Notes: generated by a model not told the origin, from the sequence alone. Shown: positions 1 through 12,751, numbered from the stretch's first letter. The stretch: DNA of 64,000 nt from Comamonas sp. BIGb0152 (GCF_024809975.1 NZ_JANUDY010000002.1:310001-374000), one strand, 5' to 3'. Program-made: numbers and translations.

Positions 1-312
1 CTTGAGCGCACCGGTGCCTACAAAGGGTATTACTACGTGCTGATGGGGCGTTTGTCGCCGCTCGATGGCATCGGTCCGCGTGATATTGGCGTGCAGCAGC
101 TGCTGCAGCGTGCCAGCGATGGGGTGGTGCAAGAGGTGATTCTGGCCACCAATTTCACAGCGGAGGGCGAGGCCACCGCCCATGTGATCTCCGAGGCCTT
201 GCAGCGCAAGGGCATCGGCTTTACCCGCTTGGCGCGGGGCGTGCCCATCGGCAGCGAGCTGGAGTATGTGGATCTGGGCACCATTGCCCACGCCTTGGCT
301 GATCGCCGCTGA
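1..312 (+). CDS. recR: Recombination protein RecR, C-terminal part (5' end outside window)
   Basis: Frame 1 is open from the first base to the TGA at 310-312. The 103 visible residues match the C-terminal half of RecR: the Toprim domain, with the conserved segment SPLDGIGP followed by [16 protein letters not shown] and the end motif [16 protein letters not shown]. RecR works with RecO and RecF to load RecA on single-stranded gaps. The N-terminal helix-hairpin-helix and zinc finger lie upstream of the window. In many bacteria recR follows dnaX and ybaB, which would be the expected upstream neighbours. The identification is confident; the gene is truncated only by the window edge. Confidence 0.95.
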   Translation, partial: LERTGAYKGYYYVLMGRLSPLDGIGPRDIGVQQLLQRASDGVVQEVILATNFTAEGEATAHVISEALQRKGIGFTRLARGVPIGSELEYVDLGTIAHALADRR

Positions 313-678
313 AGCCGGGGCGAGTGGCGGAGCCAGCGCCTTTTCCCAGGGATTCATAGGTCTGTGCCGTATTTGGCGCAGAGCCTCCCGCAGATTGGGA
401 AACTGGGTTTTCCTGCACCCCCATCAGGGCTAAATCCCGCCTTGGCCCCTGGCGCGCTGCTTGCGACCGATTACAATTCAATGCTGATCTTTATGGTTAT
501 TTATGCATTTCATGCATGAATCATCCTCGGTGCAGTCTGTTTTTTCTGGATTTGCCCGCTTTTCTGTCTCGCACGCCTACTTCTCTGGCCGTACCGTTCC
601 AAAGATCATTCTTCGTTCTCGTTATTGCATCAAGCCGCGTTGCTGCCGGCTGTGCCTTGTGTTTTTTAGGATTTTTGC
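313..678. other. Intergenic region between recR and the MHS transporter, with a 12-bp palindrome
   Basis: No convincing gene is seen. The second half becomes AT-richer and T-rich ahead of the transporter, which fits a promoter. It contains the perfect palindrome TTCATGCATGAA at 509-520, a possible operator for the downstream gene. No terminator with a clear T-run was found after recR. Confidence 0.4.
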
Positions 679-1989
679 GTGCAATCTACTGCTGTATCCA
701 AGCGAAATATTCTGGCCGCTGTCATTGGCAACGCGCTCGAATGGTATGACTTTCTGGTCTTCGCGTTCATGACGCCCATCGTGGCGAAGCTGTTCTTTCC
801 CTCCAACCCCAACGATCCCAGCGATGACCTGAACCGGATCTTGATGACCACGGCGGTCTTTGGTGTGGGCTTCTTTATGCGCCCGGTCGGTGGCATCCTG
901 CTGGGTCTGTACGGCGACCGCAAGGGCCGCAAGGCGGCGATGGTGATGGTCACCGGCATCATGGCGGTGGCCATTGCCTTGATCACCTTTGCGCCCACCT
1001 ACCAGGGCGTAGGCATCTGGGCGCCGATCTTCATCGTGCTGGCTCGTTTGCTGCAAGGCTTTGCCGCTGGCGGCGAGTTTGGCACCTCGACAGCCTTGCT
1101 GATCGAGCTGGCACCCAAGGGCAAGCGGGGCTTTTATGGCTCCTGGCAGATGACCGGCCAGATGGCAGCGCTGCTGATTGGCGCCGCCGTGGGCACCCTA
1201 ATCACCGACTTCTTCACCCAGGAACAGCTGATGTCCTGGGCCTGGCGCATTCCATTTGCGGTGGGTCTGCTGATCGTGCCCGTCGCCATTTATATCCGCC
1301 GCCATGTGGACGAGCCCGAGACCTTTGTGAAGATGCAAGCCGCGCAAAAGGCCGGCACCGTCAAGCAAGTGGGCGTGGTCGAGATGCTGCACACCCATGC
1401 GCGTGAAACCCTGGTGGGCATGGGCCTGGTGGTGACCGCGACCGTGTCCATCTACATCACCTTCACCTACCTGGTGACTTATTCGACCGTCACCCTCAAG
1501 CTGCCCCTGCATGACACCTTCATGGTGCAGATGGCCGGTGCAGCGCTGATGGTTGTGCTGATGCCCTTCATGGGTGCCTGGTCCGACCGCGTGGGCCGCC
1601 GTCCTCTGATGATTGGCTCGCTGCTGGGTTACCTGCTGGTGCTTTACCCGCTGTATGCCTGGCTGACCGATGGCCCGACCATTGCCAAGCTGATGACGGT
1701 GCAGGTGGTGATCTGCCTGTTTGTGTCGGTGTTCTTTGGCGTTTTCAGCACGGTGATGGCCGAGCTGTTCCCGGCCAATGTGCGCTCGGTGGGCATGTCC
1801 ATGGCCTACAACATCGCGGTGATGGTGTTTGGCGGCTTTGCCCAGTTCATCGTGACCTGGCTGATCAAGACCACCGGCTCGACCATGTCTCCGGCGTTCT
1901 ATGTGATGTTTGGCGTGACCCTGGGCCTGATTGCGGCCTTCTTCATTCGTGACCGCGCGCATGAGGACGATCTGGACGCCGTGATGTAA
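679..1989 (+). CDS. MFS transporter, metabolite:H+ symporter (MHS/ProP-like) family
   Basis: The gene encodes 436 aa, starting at a GTG with AGGA about ten bases upstream. It is an inner-membrane transporter with about 12 hydrophobic segments. The N-terminus carries the MHS signature GNALEWYDFLVF, and the loop between helices 2 and 3 carries GDRKGRK; a matching SDRVGRR motif sits in the middle loop near residue 305. These are the features of proton symporters for organic acids, proline/betaine or shikimate. The substrate cannot be read from the sequence. The gene stands alone, followed by a strong terminator. Closest functional guesses are alpha-ketoglutarate/citrate-type or ProP-type carriers. 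Confidence 0.88.
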   Translation: MQSTAVSKRNILAAVIGNALEWYDFLVFAFMTPIVAKLFFPSNPNDPSDDLNRILMTTAVFGVGFFMRPVGGILLGLYGDRKGRKAAMVMVTGIMAVAIALITFAPTYQGVGIWAPIFIVLARLLQGFAAGGEFGTSTALLIELAPKGKRGFYGSWQMTGQMAALLIGAAVGTLITDFFTQEQLMSWAWRIPFAVGLLIVPVAIYIRRHVDEPETFVKMQAAQKAGTVKQVGVVEMLHTHARETLVGMGLVVTATVSIYITFTYLVTYSTVTLKLPLHDTFMVQMAGAALMVVLMPFMGAWSDRVGRRPLMIGSLLGYLLVLYPLYAWLTDGPTIAKLMTVQVVICLFVSVFFGVFSTVMAELFPANVRSVGMSMAYNIAVMVFGGFAQFIVTWLIKTTGSTMSPAFYVMFGVTLGLIAAFFIRDRAHEDDLDAVM

Positions 1990-2032
1990 GGGCAGAGGGA
2001 CGCGCCGCCAAGGCGCGGCCAAGCAGATAGCC

Positions 2033-2066
2033 AAAACCCGGGACTCTCACGAATCCCGGGTTTTTG
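2033..2066 (+). terminator. Rho-independent terminator after the MHS transporter
   Basis: A perfect 9-bp stem (AACCCGGGA at 2035-2043 paired with TCCCGGGTT at 2054-2062) is followed by a T-run. A-rich bases precede it, so it may also act on the minus strand. Confidence 0.85.
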
Positions 2067-2116
2067 TTGTTCAGGGGCGGGGGAGATGGCTGGCGACCGC
2101 GCCGGCCTTGCAGCGC

Positions 2117-3379
2117 TTAGGTCAAGGCCTGCAGCAAGCGCTGCCATTCCTGCGCCAGCAGCCGCACGGGCTGTGCTAGCGCGCCGGGCAGCAGCTGGTC
2201 GGCAGTTTGCTCCACCGACAGACCCAGCACATGGCCCAGCAGCAAGGCGCTGGCGATCAGCTGCAGGCTGTCCGCCGGCACATCAGGCCACATTGCCTGG
2301 GCCATGCTGGCCAGCTCGGCGCTTTGGCGGGGGTAGAGCTTCTCGCACTGCTGCACCTCGGGCAGTTGCGGAATCTTGGCGGCCACGGCCTGGAGCATGG
2401 TCTCCCATGCGCGCAGATGCTCCGCCGGGTAAGCCTGCACCAGCGCAGGCAGCGACAGATAGGGCGTGCGCGCTTCCAAGACCTGTGAATGGGCCATGCG
2501 CAGCAAATTGAACATCAGCGCTGGGCGCTGCTGCAGCAGCTCCACCAGTGCAGCGGTCTGTGCCTGGTTGCTCAATGCGGTGGAGAGTGCAGCCACATCG
2601 GCGGTGCTGGGCAGCACCACCCGGGCGGAAACCGATTCTGGCCGGCTGACGGCGTAGCCCTGCAGCAGATGGGCCTTGTTTTCTTGCGCCAGTTGGAGCT
2701 GCGCGCGGGACTCGATTTTGTCGGCGATCAAGGTGGCGCCCGAGATGCGGCGCGCCCATTGCAGCATCAACACGGCGCGCTCGGCCGTCAGCACCGAAAA
2801 GTCGATCTTCAGGTAGTTGACCAGGTCGTGCCAGGGCTCATAGGCCGAGTCCAGCACCGAGTGGTTGAAGGCGAGGGCAAAGCCTTTGGCGCGCAGCGCC
2901 TCCAATGCAGGGCGGCGTGCCAGTGCTTCGGAAGAGGCGGCGTGGCCCAGAGAGGGGATCTCCAGCACCACCTGGTGGGCCGGCAGCAGATCGAGATGGC
3001 TGCCGCGCAGGCTCTCGAAGGTGGTGTTCAAAAACAGCATGCCATCGCCCAGCAGCTTGGCCGGCTCGATATGCGAAAGCACCGCATGGGTCAAGGCCAG
3101 ATCGGACTCCAGGGTGTGGGCCGACGCCGTGCGAGAGCGGTTGAATATCTCGTGACCAATCAGCGTGCCCTGGGGGTCTTTGATCGGCTGCCAGGCAATG
3201 GGCGGGGCAGGAGACGTAAAGACCAAGGCAGCAGCCAAAGGGGATGTGGGGGAAGGTGACGCGCTCGTGTGTGGCATGTACGGCTGAACCATCGCATGCA
3301 TCAGTGGTGCCTCACCAACGGCCGGTGCAAGCAGTGTCTGCATTTTGTTATCTCGGGATCGACGTGCATTGTCCTTCAT
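2117..3379 (-). CDS. EAL/HDOD domain signalling protein, probably catalytically inactive
   Basis: The chosen ATG at 3379 has GAGG at a good distance and gives 420 aa; an ATG at 3343 is an alternative. After a low-complexity N-terminus, residues about 65-270 look like an EAL phosphodiesterase domain of the YuxH type. The position of the catalytic E-A-L/E-x-L motif reads GHEIFNR, so the cyclic-di-GMP hydrolysis residues are not conserved. The C-terminal half (about 280-420) fits an HDOD domain: helical, with the ELLQQRPALMFNLLR segment typical of these proteins. Such proteins usually act as regulatory or scaffold proteins in cyclic-di-GMP or stress signalling. The gene lies downstream of the DUF455 gene on the same strand, about 90 bases apart, so co-transcription is possible. 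Confidence 0.75.
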   Translation of the reverse strand: MKDNARRSRDNKMQTLLAPAVGEAPLMHAMVQPYMPHTSASPSPTSPLAAALVFTSPAPPIAWQPIKDPQGTLIGHEIFNRSRTASAHTLESDLALTHAVLSHIEPAKLLGDGMLFLNTTFESLRGSHLDLLPAHQVVLEIPSLGHAASSEALARRPALEALRAKGFALAFNHSVLDSAYEPWHDLVNYLKIDFSVLTAERAVLMLQWARRISGATLIADKIESRAQLQLAQENKAHLLQGYAVSRPESVSARVVLPSTADVAALSTALSNQAQTAALVELLQQRPALMFNLLRMAHSQVLEARTPYLSLPALVQAYPAEHLRAWETMLQAVAAKIPQLPEVQQCEKLYPRQSAELASMAQAMWPDVPADSLQLIASALLLGHVLGLSVEQTADQLLPGALAQPVRLLAQEWQRLLQALT

Positions 3380-3470
3380 ATCGGGCGCCTCACGCGTCTG
3401 AGGGTGGAGTGAACCTGCTGGGTTTGTAGCAAAGTACACACGCTTTGGGGACCTAAAACGATTCTGGTTG

Positions 3471-4277
3471 TTACAACTGGCCCTGCAGCCAAGCCAGCTC
3501 GGCCTGGCTGAAACCCGCCTGGCTGCGCGCGGCCAGGTTGAACGGAGGGCGGGGGCGTGGTGCCTCGTAGTGCGCGACCAGCCAGCTGTAGTGCTGCTCT
3601 GGGTCCAGATCCTGCTGCTGGCACAGGTGGCGGTACCAGTGGTTGCCGATGGCGACATGGCCCACTTCTTCGCGCAGGATGATGTCCAGAATGGCCACGG
3701 CCTCCAGCGCATCCACGGCAGAAGTTTGTTGCAATTTTGACTGGATCTGGGGCGTTGCATCCAAACCACGGGCTTCCAGAGTTCGGGGTACCAAGGCCAT
3801 CCGGGCCACGATGTCATGGGCCGTTTTCTCGCACATGGTCCACAGGCCCTGGTGGGCAGGGTAGTCGCCATAGTCGTGGCCCCATTTGCGCAGGTGCGCG
3901 CGCAGCAGCCCAAAGTGTTTGGCCTCTTCTGCCGCGACTTGCAGCCAGTCCTGGTAGAAGGCCTCGGGCATGCCTTCAAAACGCCAGATCGCATCCAGCG
4001 CCAGGTTGATGGCGTTGAACTCGATGTGGGCGATAGCATGCAGCAAAATGGCGCGGCCTTCCGGCGTGGCCGGTGAGCGGCGGCCCATCGCGGTATGGGC
4101 CTTGAGCTCGGGCTTTTCCGGGTGGCCGGGCAGAACGGTGCCGTTGGGCAGCTGCAATCGGGCCTGGGGCGCTATTGAAATAGTGGCTCTTTGCGCATAC
4201 ATGGCCAGGGTGCGTGCGGTTTTTTCCTCGGCATCGGCCACAGACAGGGCTTGCAAGGCACATTGACGTAATTCCAT
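3471..4277 (-). CDS. Ferritin-like DUF455 family protein
   Basis: This is a 268-aa protein. The metal-binding pattern of a ferritin-like four-helix bundle is visible: an E in AHIEFNAINLA (near residue 84), EEAKH (about 116-120) and EEVGH (about 205-209), which gives the E, ExxH, ExxH layout of di-iron carboxylate proteins. The family is conserved in proteobacteria and is related in fold to MiaE-type tRNA hydroxylases, but its reaction is not established. It is divergent from the carbonic anhydrase gene, with about 100 bases between them. Confidence 0.8.
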   Translation of the reverse strand: MELRQCALQALSVADAEEKTARTLAMYAQRATISIAPQARLQLPNGTVLPGHPEKPELKAHTAMGRRSPATPEGRAILLHAIAHIEFNAINLALDAIWRFEGMPEAFYQDWLQVAAEEAKHFGLLRAHLRKWGHDYGDYPAHQGLWTMCEKTAHDIVARMALVPRTLEARGLDATPQIQSKLQQTSAVDALEAVAILDIILREEVGHVAIGNHWYRHLCQQQDLDPEQHYSWLVAHYEAPRPRPPFNLAARSQAGFSQAELAWLQGQL

Positions 4278-4375
4278 CCCTACAATTATGAGGCTGCCGT
4301 CCCCCTTGGGGAGGGCAAGGCCCCCGAGCCATGGATTGGTTTGGCGGGTTCAGCCACAACAAGCTGGAGACATTG

Positions 4376-4900
4376 ATGGCCAAGTATGAACTCGATGGTG
4401 TGCAACCGCTGGTCGCAGAATCGGCATGGATTGCCGATAGCGCGCAGGTGATCGGTCGCGTGGAGATGGCGGCGGACAGCAACGTCTGGTTTGGTGCCAT
4501 CCTGCGCGGTGACAATGACCCGATCCGCATCGGCGAGGGCAGCAATGTGCAAGACGGCAGTGTGCTGCACACCGACAAGGGCAAGCCTTTGGAGATTGGC
4601 AAACACGTCACCATTGGCCACAACGTCATCTTGCATGGCTGCACGATTGGCGATGAGTCGCTGATTGGCATGGGGGCGATTGTGCTCAATGGCGCCAAGA
4701 TTGGGCGGCACTGCCTGGTGGGTGCTGGCGCTGTCGTGACCGAGAACAAGGAGTTCCCGGATGGCAGCCTGATTGTGGGCAGCCCCGCCAAGGTGGTGCG
4801 GCCGTTGAGCCCGGAGCAGATCGAGGGGCTGCGGCGCAGTGCACAAGGCTATGTGGCCAATGCCCGGCGTTTTAAATCGGGTCTGCGAAAATTACCGGAT
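4376..4900 (+). CDS. Gamma-class carbonic anhydrase family protein
   Basis: From the ATG at 4376, preceded by GGAGA, the product is 174 aa and ends at the TGA near 4901-4903. It is built of left-handed beta-helix hexapeptide repeats (for example [38 protein letters not shown]). The three zinc-ligand histidines of the family are present in VLHTD and in IGHNVILH. E. coli relatives are YrdA and PaaY. It probably forms a trimeric cytoplasmic metalloenzyme; carbonic anhydrase or thioesterase activity is known for only some members. A longer reading from 4331 adds 15 residues that are not typical of the family. Confidence 0.88.
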
Positions 4901-4970
4901 TGAGGGGCTGTAGCCTGGGCGCCATGCCCGGGCACAGCAGGCCCGCATGTATTGAATTGGAAGAATTACA

Positions 4971-5960
4971 GTGTCTGAACTGCATAAATTTTTGTTTGAT
5001 GGGCTGCCCGTTCGGGGCGCCATTGTTCGACTGACCGAGGCCTGGCAAGAGATCTTGCAGCGCCGTGCAGTCAACACCAGCACCGGTGCCTACCCGCTGC
5101 CGGTGCAGGAGATGCTCGGCGAGATGACCGCTGCCGGCGTGCTGATGCAGTCCAACATCAAATTCAATGGGGCGCTGGTGTTCCAGATCTCGGGTGATGG
5201 CCCAGTAAAACTGGCCGTCACCGAGGTGCTCAGCAACCTGAGCGTGCGCTCCACTGTCACGATGATGGGGGATTTGCCCGCCGATGCGAGCTTGACCGAT
5301 ATGGTCAATGTGCAGGGCAAAGGCCGCTGCGCGATCACCTTGGACCCCAAAGACAAGCAACCCGGCCAGCAGCCTTACCAGGGCGTGGTGCCGCTGGTCG
5401 ATGTGGATGGCCAGCCGCTCGAGAGCATGGCCGCCATCTTGCAGCAGTACATGCGCCAGTCCGAGCAGCTGGACACGGTGCTGGTGCTGGCCGCCAACGA
5501 CAAGGTGGCAGCCGGCCTGATTGTGCAGCGCATGCCCATCAAGGGCGAGGCCAATTTGGCAGGCGGCACGCTCCACACCGAAGAGCTTGACCAGATCGGC
5601 CTCAATGAAGAGTACAACCGCATTGCCCACCTGGCCGCCAGCCTGACCCGCGATGAGCTCTTGAACCTGGATGTTGAGACCATCCTGCACCGCTTGTTTT
5701 GGGAAGAAAAGCTGCTGCGCTTTGTACCCGAAGACGGCGAAGGTGGCCCGCACTTTGCCTGCACCTGCAGCCGTGAGCGTGTCGGCAATATGCTGCGCAG
5801 CCTGGGCCAGGAAGAGTCCGACAGCATCCTCGAAGAGCAGGGCATGATCGAGGTGGGCTGCGAGTTCTGTGGCCAGCAGTACCGCTTCGATGCCGTTGAT
5901 GTGGCGCACCTGTTTACTGAGCGCGGCAATGATCCGCCTGCGCCGCACCTGGTGCAGTAA
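4971..5960 (+). CDS. hslO: Redox-regulated chaperone Hsp33
   Basis: The product is 329 aa from a GTG start; upstream there is a weak GGAAGAA. The N-terminus matches Hsp33 (HKFLFDGLPVRGAIVRL). The C-terminal zinc/redox switch is intact: CTC at about residues 266-268 and CEFC at about 297-300, the four cysteines that bind zinc when reduced and form disulfides under oxidative stress. The protein is a cytoplasmic holdase. It follows the carbonic anhydrase gene by about 70 bases on the same strand and may share its transcript. Confidence 0.95.
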   Translation: MSELHKFLFDGLPVRGAIVRLTEAWQEILQRRAVNTSTGAYPLPVQEMLGEMTAAGVLMQSNIKFNGALVFQISGDGPVKLAVTEVLSNLSVRSTVTMMGDLPADASLTDMVNVQGKGRCAITLDPKDKQPGQQPYQGVVPLVDVDGQPLESMAAILQQYMRQSEQLDTVLVLAANDKVAAGLIVQRMPIKGEANLAGGTLHTEELDQIGLNEEYNRIAHLAASLTRDELLNLDVETILHRLFWEEKLLRFVPEDGEGGPHFACTCSRERVGNMLRSLGQEESDSILEEQGMIEVGCEFCGQQYRFDAVDVAHLFTERGNDPPAPHLVQ

Positions 5961-6027
5961 TGCGCTGGCAGTGCAGGCCGCAAAGCGCCTGATGGCCTGG
6001 CTACCTGGCTACGTTGCGCCAACTGCT

Positions 6028-6546
6028 TCAGGCTTTGGGCGCCACCAGGTCCTGAAACAGGCGCAGCTCGCAGTCCGGGTCGCTGCACTTCTCGCAACTC
6101 CAGCCTTGGCGCGTGCTGTGGCCTGCTGCACGCAAAGCCGTTCGCAGCGCCTGCAGGGCCGCTGCTTTCGGGTACCAGTTGCACAGGGCGGCCAGGGCCT
6201 CTTGCTCCAGCCGTTGGCCTTGGCTGAACAACAGCTGAAAGGCCTGAGCGCGAGCGACCAATTGCAAGCGCGTTTGCATCAGCAGTGCCTGGGCTTGGCT
6301 GTCCTGGATGGGGCTGGCCGACAGCGGAGGGGCCATCAGCAAGACCGCATCCGCAGCGGCCATGGGCAGATCTAGCCGGTGCAGCAACTGCGCCAGACTG
6401 CAGGCTTGCAGCAGAAAAGCCGGTGGTTCAGCTGCGGGGTGGCTTGCCAGGTAGGGGTTGAGTTGCGCAGCCAGCCCGGTGCTGTCCTCGCAGGTGATGG
6501 CCGCCAGGTAGACCTTGGGTGGCGCTGCCGGGGTGCTGGGCGTCAT
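6028..6546 (-). CDS. Conserved hypothetical protein with C-terminal cysteine cluster
   Basis: I do not recognise this 172-aa protein. It is rich in Ala, Leu and Gln and lacks a signal peptide or membrane segment. The last 30 residues contain C-E-K-C-S-D-P-D-C, a compact CxxCx4C group that could bind a metal, and an LRLF segment like those in small zinc-ribbon proteins. It lies downstream of ftsB, but a terminator stands between them, so it probably has its own promoter. Codon use is that of the host, and the open frame with good coding character supports a real gene. Confidence 0.6.
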   Translation of the reverse strand: MTPSTPAAPPKVYLAAITCEDSTGLAAQLNPYLASHPAAEPPAFLLQACSLAQLLHRLDLPMAAADAVLLMAPPLSASPIQDSQAQALLMQTRLQLVARAQAFQLLFSQGQRLEQEALAALCNWYPKAAALQALRTALRAAGHSTRQGWSCEKCSDPDCELRLFQDLVAPKA

Positions 6547-6611
6547 GGCGCGGGATGGGGTGGTTGGGGCGCAGGCATGGCCGCGATGATACGGTCAAAG
6601 CGGCGGCGTCC

Positions 6612-6641
6612 AATAAAAAAGCGCCTGCAAAGAGGCGCTTG
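6612..6641 (-). terminator. Rho-independent terminator after ftsB
   Basis: Reading the minus strand, AAGCGCCT (6640-6633) pairs with AGGCGCTT (6626-6619) around a 6-base loop, followed by TTTTTTATTG. It ends the pyrG/kdsA/eno/ftsB direction of transcription. Confidence 0.85.
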
Positions 6642-6663
6642 GTGGGCTAGGCGAGGACTGGAC

Positions 6664-6942
6664 CTATTTGCGCGTGTACTGCACAAATACCTCATTGGGC
6701 TTGACCATGCCCAACTCGTTGCGGGCCTTGCCTTCGACCATGTCCATCCCTTGTTTGAGGTCGGTGACCTCCGTCTCCAGGCGAACGTTCTCACGCACTG
6801 CGGTTTCGTTCTCGGTCTTCTGCGTGGCAATTTGCTGCTTCATGTCCTTGACATAGGGCATGCTGCCGCGGCCACTCCAGAGCTGGGCGTGGATGCTGAC
6901 CAGGATGGCCAGCAGCACAAAGGGAACAATACGAGAGATCAT
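6664..6942 (-). CDS. ftsB: Cell division protein FtsB
   Basis: From the ATG at 6942 the protein has 92 aa and lines up with E. coli FtsB: one membrane helix (IVPFVLLAILVSIHAQLWSG), then a coiled coil (about residues 30-70), then the conserved KARNELGMVKPNEVF. An upstream ATG at 6975 would add 11 residues ahead of the helix; neither start has a strong Shine-Dalgarno. FtsB bridges FtsL and FtsQ in the divisome. The position directly after eno is the classic arrangement in proteobacteria and supports the call. Confidence 0.92.
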   Translation of the reverse strand: MISRIVPFVLLAILVSIHAQLWSGRGSMPYVKDMKQQIATQKTENETAVRENVRLETEVTDLKQGMDMVEGKARNELGMVKPNEVFVQYTRK

Positions 6943-7002
6943 GAGAAAGACGGGTCCCGAGGGCAGCCGGGACATGGCGGCATGCCATGCCCCGACGCAA
7001 GC

Positions 7003-8669
<1,667 letters not shown>

Positions 8670-9527
8670 TTAAGCTCCAAAATTGTTTTCCAGGAAACCG
8701 TTCTTCTTGGTGATGCTGTCCAGCGCCACCATGGTTTCGAGCAAGGCCTTCATGTGCTTGAGAGGCACGGCATTGGGGCCGTCGCTCAGGGCGTTGCAGG
8801 GGTCTGGATGGGTTTCCATGAACACGCCAGCGACGCCCACGGCAATCGCTGCACGGGCCAGCACCGGCACCATCTCGCGCATGCCGCCGCTGGACGTGCC
8901 ATTGCCGCCGGGCAGCTGCACGCTGTGGGTGGCGTCGAACACGACGGGCGCATTGGTCTCGCGCATGATGGCCAGCGAGCGCATGTCACTCACCAGGTTG
9001 TTGTAGCCAAAGCTGGCGCCGCGTTCGCAGGCCATGAAGCTGTCTTCGGGCAGGCCGACTTCCTTGGCGGCAGCGCGGGCCTTGTCGATGACATTCTTCA
9101 TGTCATGGGGCGCCAGAAACTGGCCCTTCTTGATATTGACCGGCTTGCCCGACTGCGCGACCGCACGGATGAAGTCGGTCTGGCGGCACAGGAAGGCCGG
9201 GGTCTGCAGCACATCAACGATGCTGGCGACGTAGGGCACTTCGGCCTCGTTGTGTACATCGGTCAGGATGGGCACATTCAGCTCTTTTTTCACCTTGGCC
9301 AGAATCTCCAGGCCCTTTTCCATGCCCGGGCCGCGAAAGCTCGTGCCCGAGCTGCGGTTGGCCTTGTCAAAGCTGCTCTTGAAAATAAAGGGGATGCCCA
9401 GGCTGGCCGTCATTTCCTTGAGCTGTCCGGCCACATCCATCTGCAGCTGCTCGGACTCGACCACGCAGGGGCCGGCAATCAGGAAAAAGGGCTTATCAAG
9501 CCCGATATCAAATCCGCACAATTGCAT
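8670..9527 (-). CDS. kdsA: 3-deoxy-8-phosphooctulonate synthase (KDO-8-P synthase)
   Basis: The product is 285 aa from an ATG at 9527 with AAGGAA upstream. It condenses arabinose-5-phosphate with phosphoenolpyruvate to start the KDO branch of lipopolysaccharide synthesis. Family marks include [44 protein letters not shown] and the C-terminal [16 protein letters not shown]. Position between pyrG and eno is typical. It is cytoplasmic, and the presence of kdsA fits a Gram-negative cell. Confidence 0.97.
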   Translation of the reverse strand: MQLCGFDIGLDKPFFLIAGPCVVESEQLQMDVAGQLKEMTASLGIPFIFKSSFDKANRSSGTSFRGPGMEKGLEILAKVKKELNVPILTDVHNEAEVPYVASIVDVLQTPAFLCRQTDFIRAVAQSGKPVNIKKGQFLAPHDMKNVIDKARAAAKEVGLPEDSFMACERGASFGYNNLVSDMRSLAIMRETNAPVVFDATHSVQLPGGNGTSSGGMREMVPVLARAAIAVGVAGVFMETHPDPCNALSDGPNAVPLKHMKALLETMVALDSITKKNGFLENNFGA

Positions 9528-9638
9528 GGACGGTGTTCCTTAAGGGTGGTGTGAGAGCAAAGACGCCATGAGAAACGCAGCGTCTTGGAGTGCTTTGTTT
9601 GTCATGGCTTCTGTGTGTGCCGCAAGCTGGCTGCAATT

Positions 9639-11321
<1,683 letters not shown>

Positions 11322-11483
11322 TTATAAAGGCGTAAGCCAGCCCGTGCGGGCAGCTGCTCTAAATGGGCTTCAATGCCCACGGGTTTGCGCCTTGCACACC
11401 GCTGCGCAGATAGCCGTGCTGGCACTGCTTTCTTGTCTGCTGCAGGGCAGCGGCGGCGGGCCTGCTCTGCTACATTGGCGGGC

Positions 11484-12698
11484 ATGAACCAGCTCCACGG
11501 AAAACATATTGTTCTTGGCATGTCCGGCGGCGTTGCCGCTTTCAAGTCTGCCGAATTGTGCCGCCGCCTGACCAAGGCTGGCGCGACGGTGCAGGTGGTG
11601 ATGACCGAGGCGGCCACCCAGTTCATGACCCCGGTGACGATGCAGGCGCTGTCCAACCGCCCGGTCTATGTATCCCAGTGGGATGCGCGCGAGCACAACA
11701 ATATGCCGCATATCAACCTGAGTCGCGAGGCCGATGCGATTGTGGTGGCCCCTTGCAGTGCGGACTTTATCGCCCGCTTGGTGCAAGGCCGTGCCGATGA
11801 GCTGCTGAGCCTGTTATGCCTGGCGCGGCCCATCGACACCGTGCCCTTGATTCTGGCGCCGGCCATGAACCGTGAGATGTGGGCCCACCCCGCCACCCAG
11901 CGTAACCTGCGCCAGGTGCAGTCCGATGGCGCCGTGGTGCTGGGTGTGGGCAACGGCGACCAGGCCTGCGGCGAAACCGGCGATGGCCGCATGCTGGAGG
12001 CGGCCGAGATTGAGGAAGAGCTGCAGTATTTTTTCAGCACCAAGGCGCTGGCAGGCAAAAAGCTGCTGATCACGGCTGGGCCTACTTTCGAAGCCATAGA
12101 CCCGGTGCGGGGCATCACCAACCTCTCCAGCGGCAAGATGGGCTTTGCCATTGCGCGCGCCGCCCAGGCGGCAGGTGCCGAGGTGACCCTGGTGGCCGGG
12201 CCGGTGCATCTGCCCACGCCGCGCGGGGTGCGCCGCATCGATGTGCAATCGGCGCAGGACATGCTCCAGGCCGTGCTGGGCGGCATCGAAAGCGCCGATA
12301 TCTTTGTGGCAACTGCCGCAGTGGCCGACTGGCGCCCGGCCAGCGCTGCCGACCAAAAGATCAAGAAAGACGGCAGTGGCGCGGTGCCGCAGCTGGCCTT
12401 TGTCGAGAACCCGGACATCCTCGCCACTGTGGCCCAGCTGCCGCGCGCCAAAAGCGGCCAGCTTTACTGCGTCGGCTTTGCCGCAGAAAGCGAGAACCTG
12501 CTGGCTAACGCCCAGGCCAAGCGCCTGCGCAAGCAGATACCGCTCTTGGTCGGCAATATCGGCCCTGCCACCTTTGGCAAGGACGACAACGCCTTGCTGC
12601 TGGTGGACGCGCAGGGCCACCAGGAGCTGCCCCATGCCAGCAAGGCGGTGTTGGGCGAGCAACTGGTGGCGGAGATCGCCAAGCGCATCACGCGGTAG
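11484..12698 (+). CDS. coaBC: Bifunctional phosphopantothenoylcysteine decarboxylase/phosphopantothenate-cysteine ligase
   Basis: The ATG at 11484 gives 404 aa, close to the usual length; an upstream in-frame ATG at 11373 adds residues without family character. It carries out two steps of coenzyme A synthesis. The N-terminal CoaC flavoprotein half shows GMSGGVAAFKSAEL, a catalytic-type His in NMPHINLSREAD, APAMNREMW and GETGDGRM. The C-terminal CoaB half begins near residue 190 with ITAGPTFEAIDPVRGITN and contains ATAAVADWRP and KIKKDG. It is divergent from pyrG. Confidence 0.96.
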   Translation: MNQLHGKHIVLGMSGGVAAFKSAELCRRLTKAGATVQVVMTEAATQFMTPVTMQALSNRPVYVSQWDAREHNNMPHINLSREADAIVVAPCSADFIARLVQGRADELLSLLCLARPIDTVPLILAPAMNREMWAHPATQRNLRQVQSDGAVVLGVGNGDQACGETGDGRMLEAAEIEEELQYFFSTKALAGKKLLITAGPTFEAIDPVRGITNLSSGKMGFAIARAAQAAGAEVTLVAGPVHLPTPRGVRRIDVQSAQDMLQAVLGGIESADIFVATAAVADWRPASAADQKIKKDGSGAVPQLAFVENPDILATVAQLPRAKSGQLYCVGFAAESENLLANAQAKRLRKQIPLLVGNIGPATFGKDDNALLLVDAQGHQELPHASKAVLGEQLVAEIAKRITR

Positions 12699-12717
12699 GC
12701 CAAAAACTCCGCCCCTT

Positions 12718-12741
12718 ACAGCCACCAAGATGGGTGGCTGT
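12718..12741. terminator. Hairpin between convergent coaBC and the Ldh-family gene
   Basis: A perfect 9-bp stem (ACAGCCACC at 12718-12726 with GGTGGCTGT at 12733-12741) lies between two converging genes. There is no long T-run on either side, so terminator function is likely but not certain. Confidence 0.55.
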
Positions 12742-12751
12742 GTGCTTGGAC

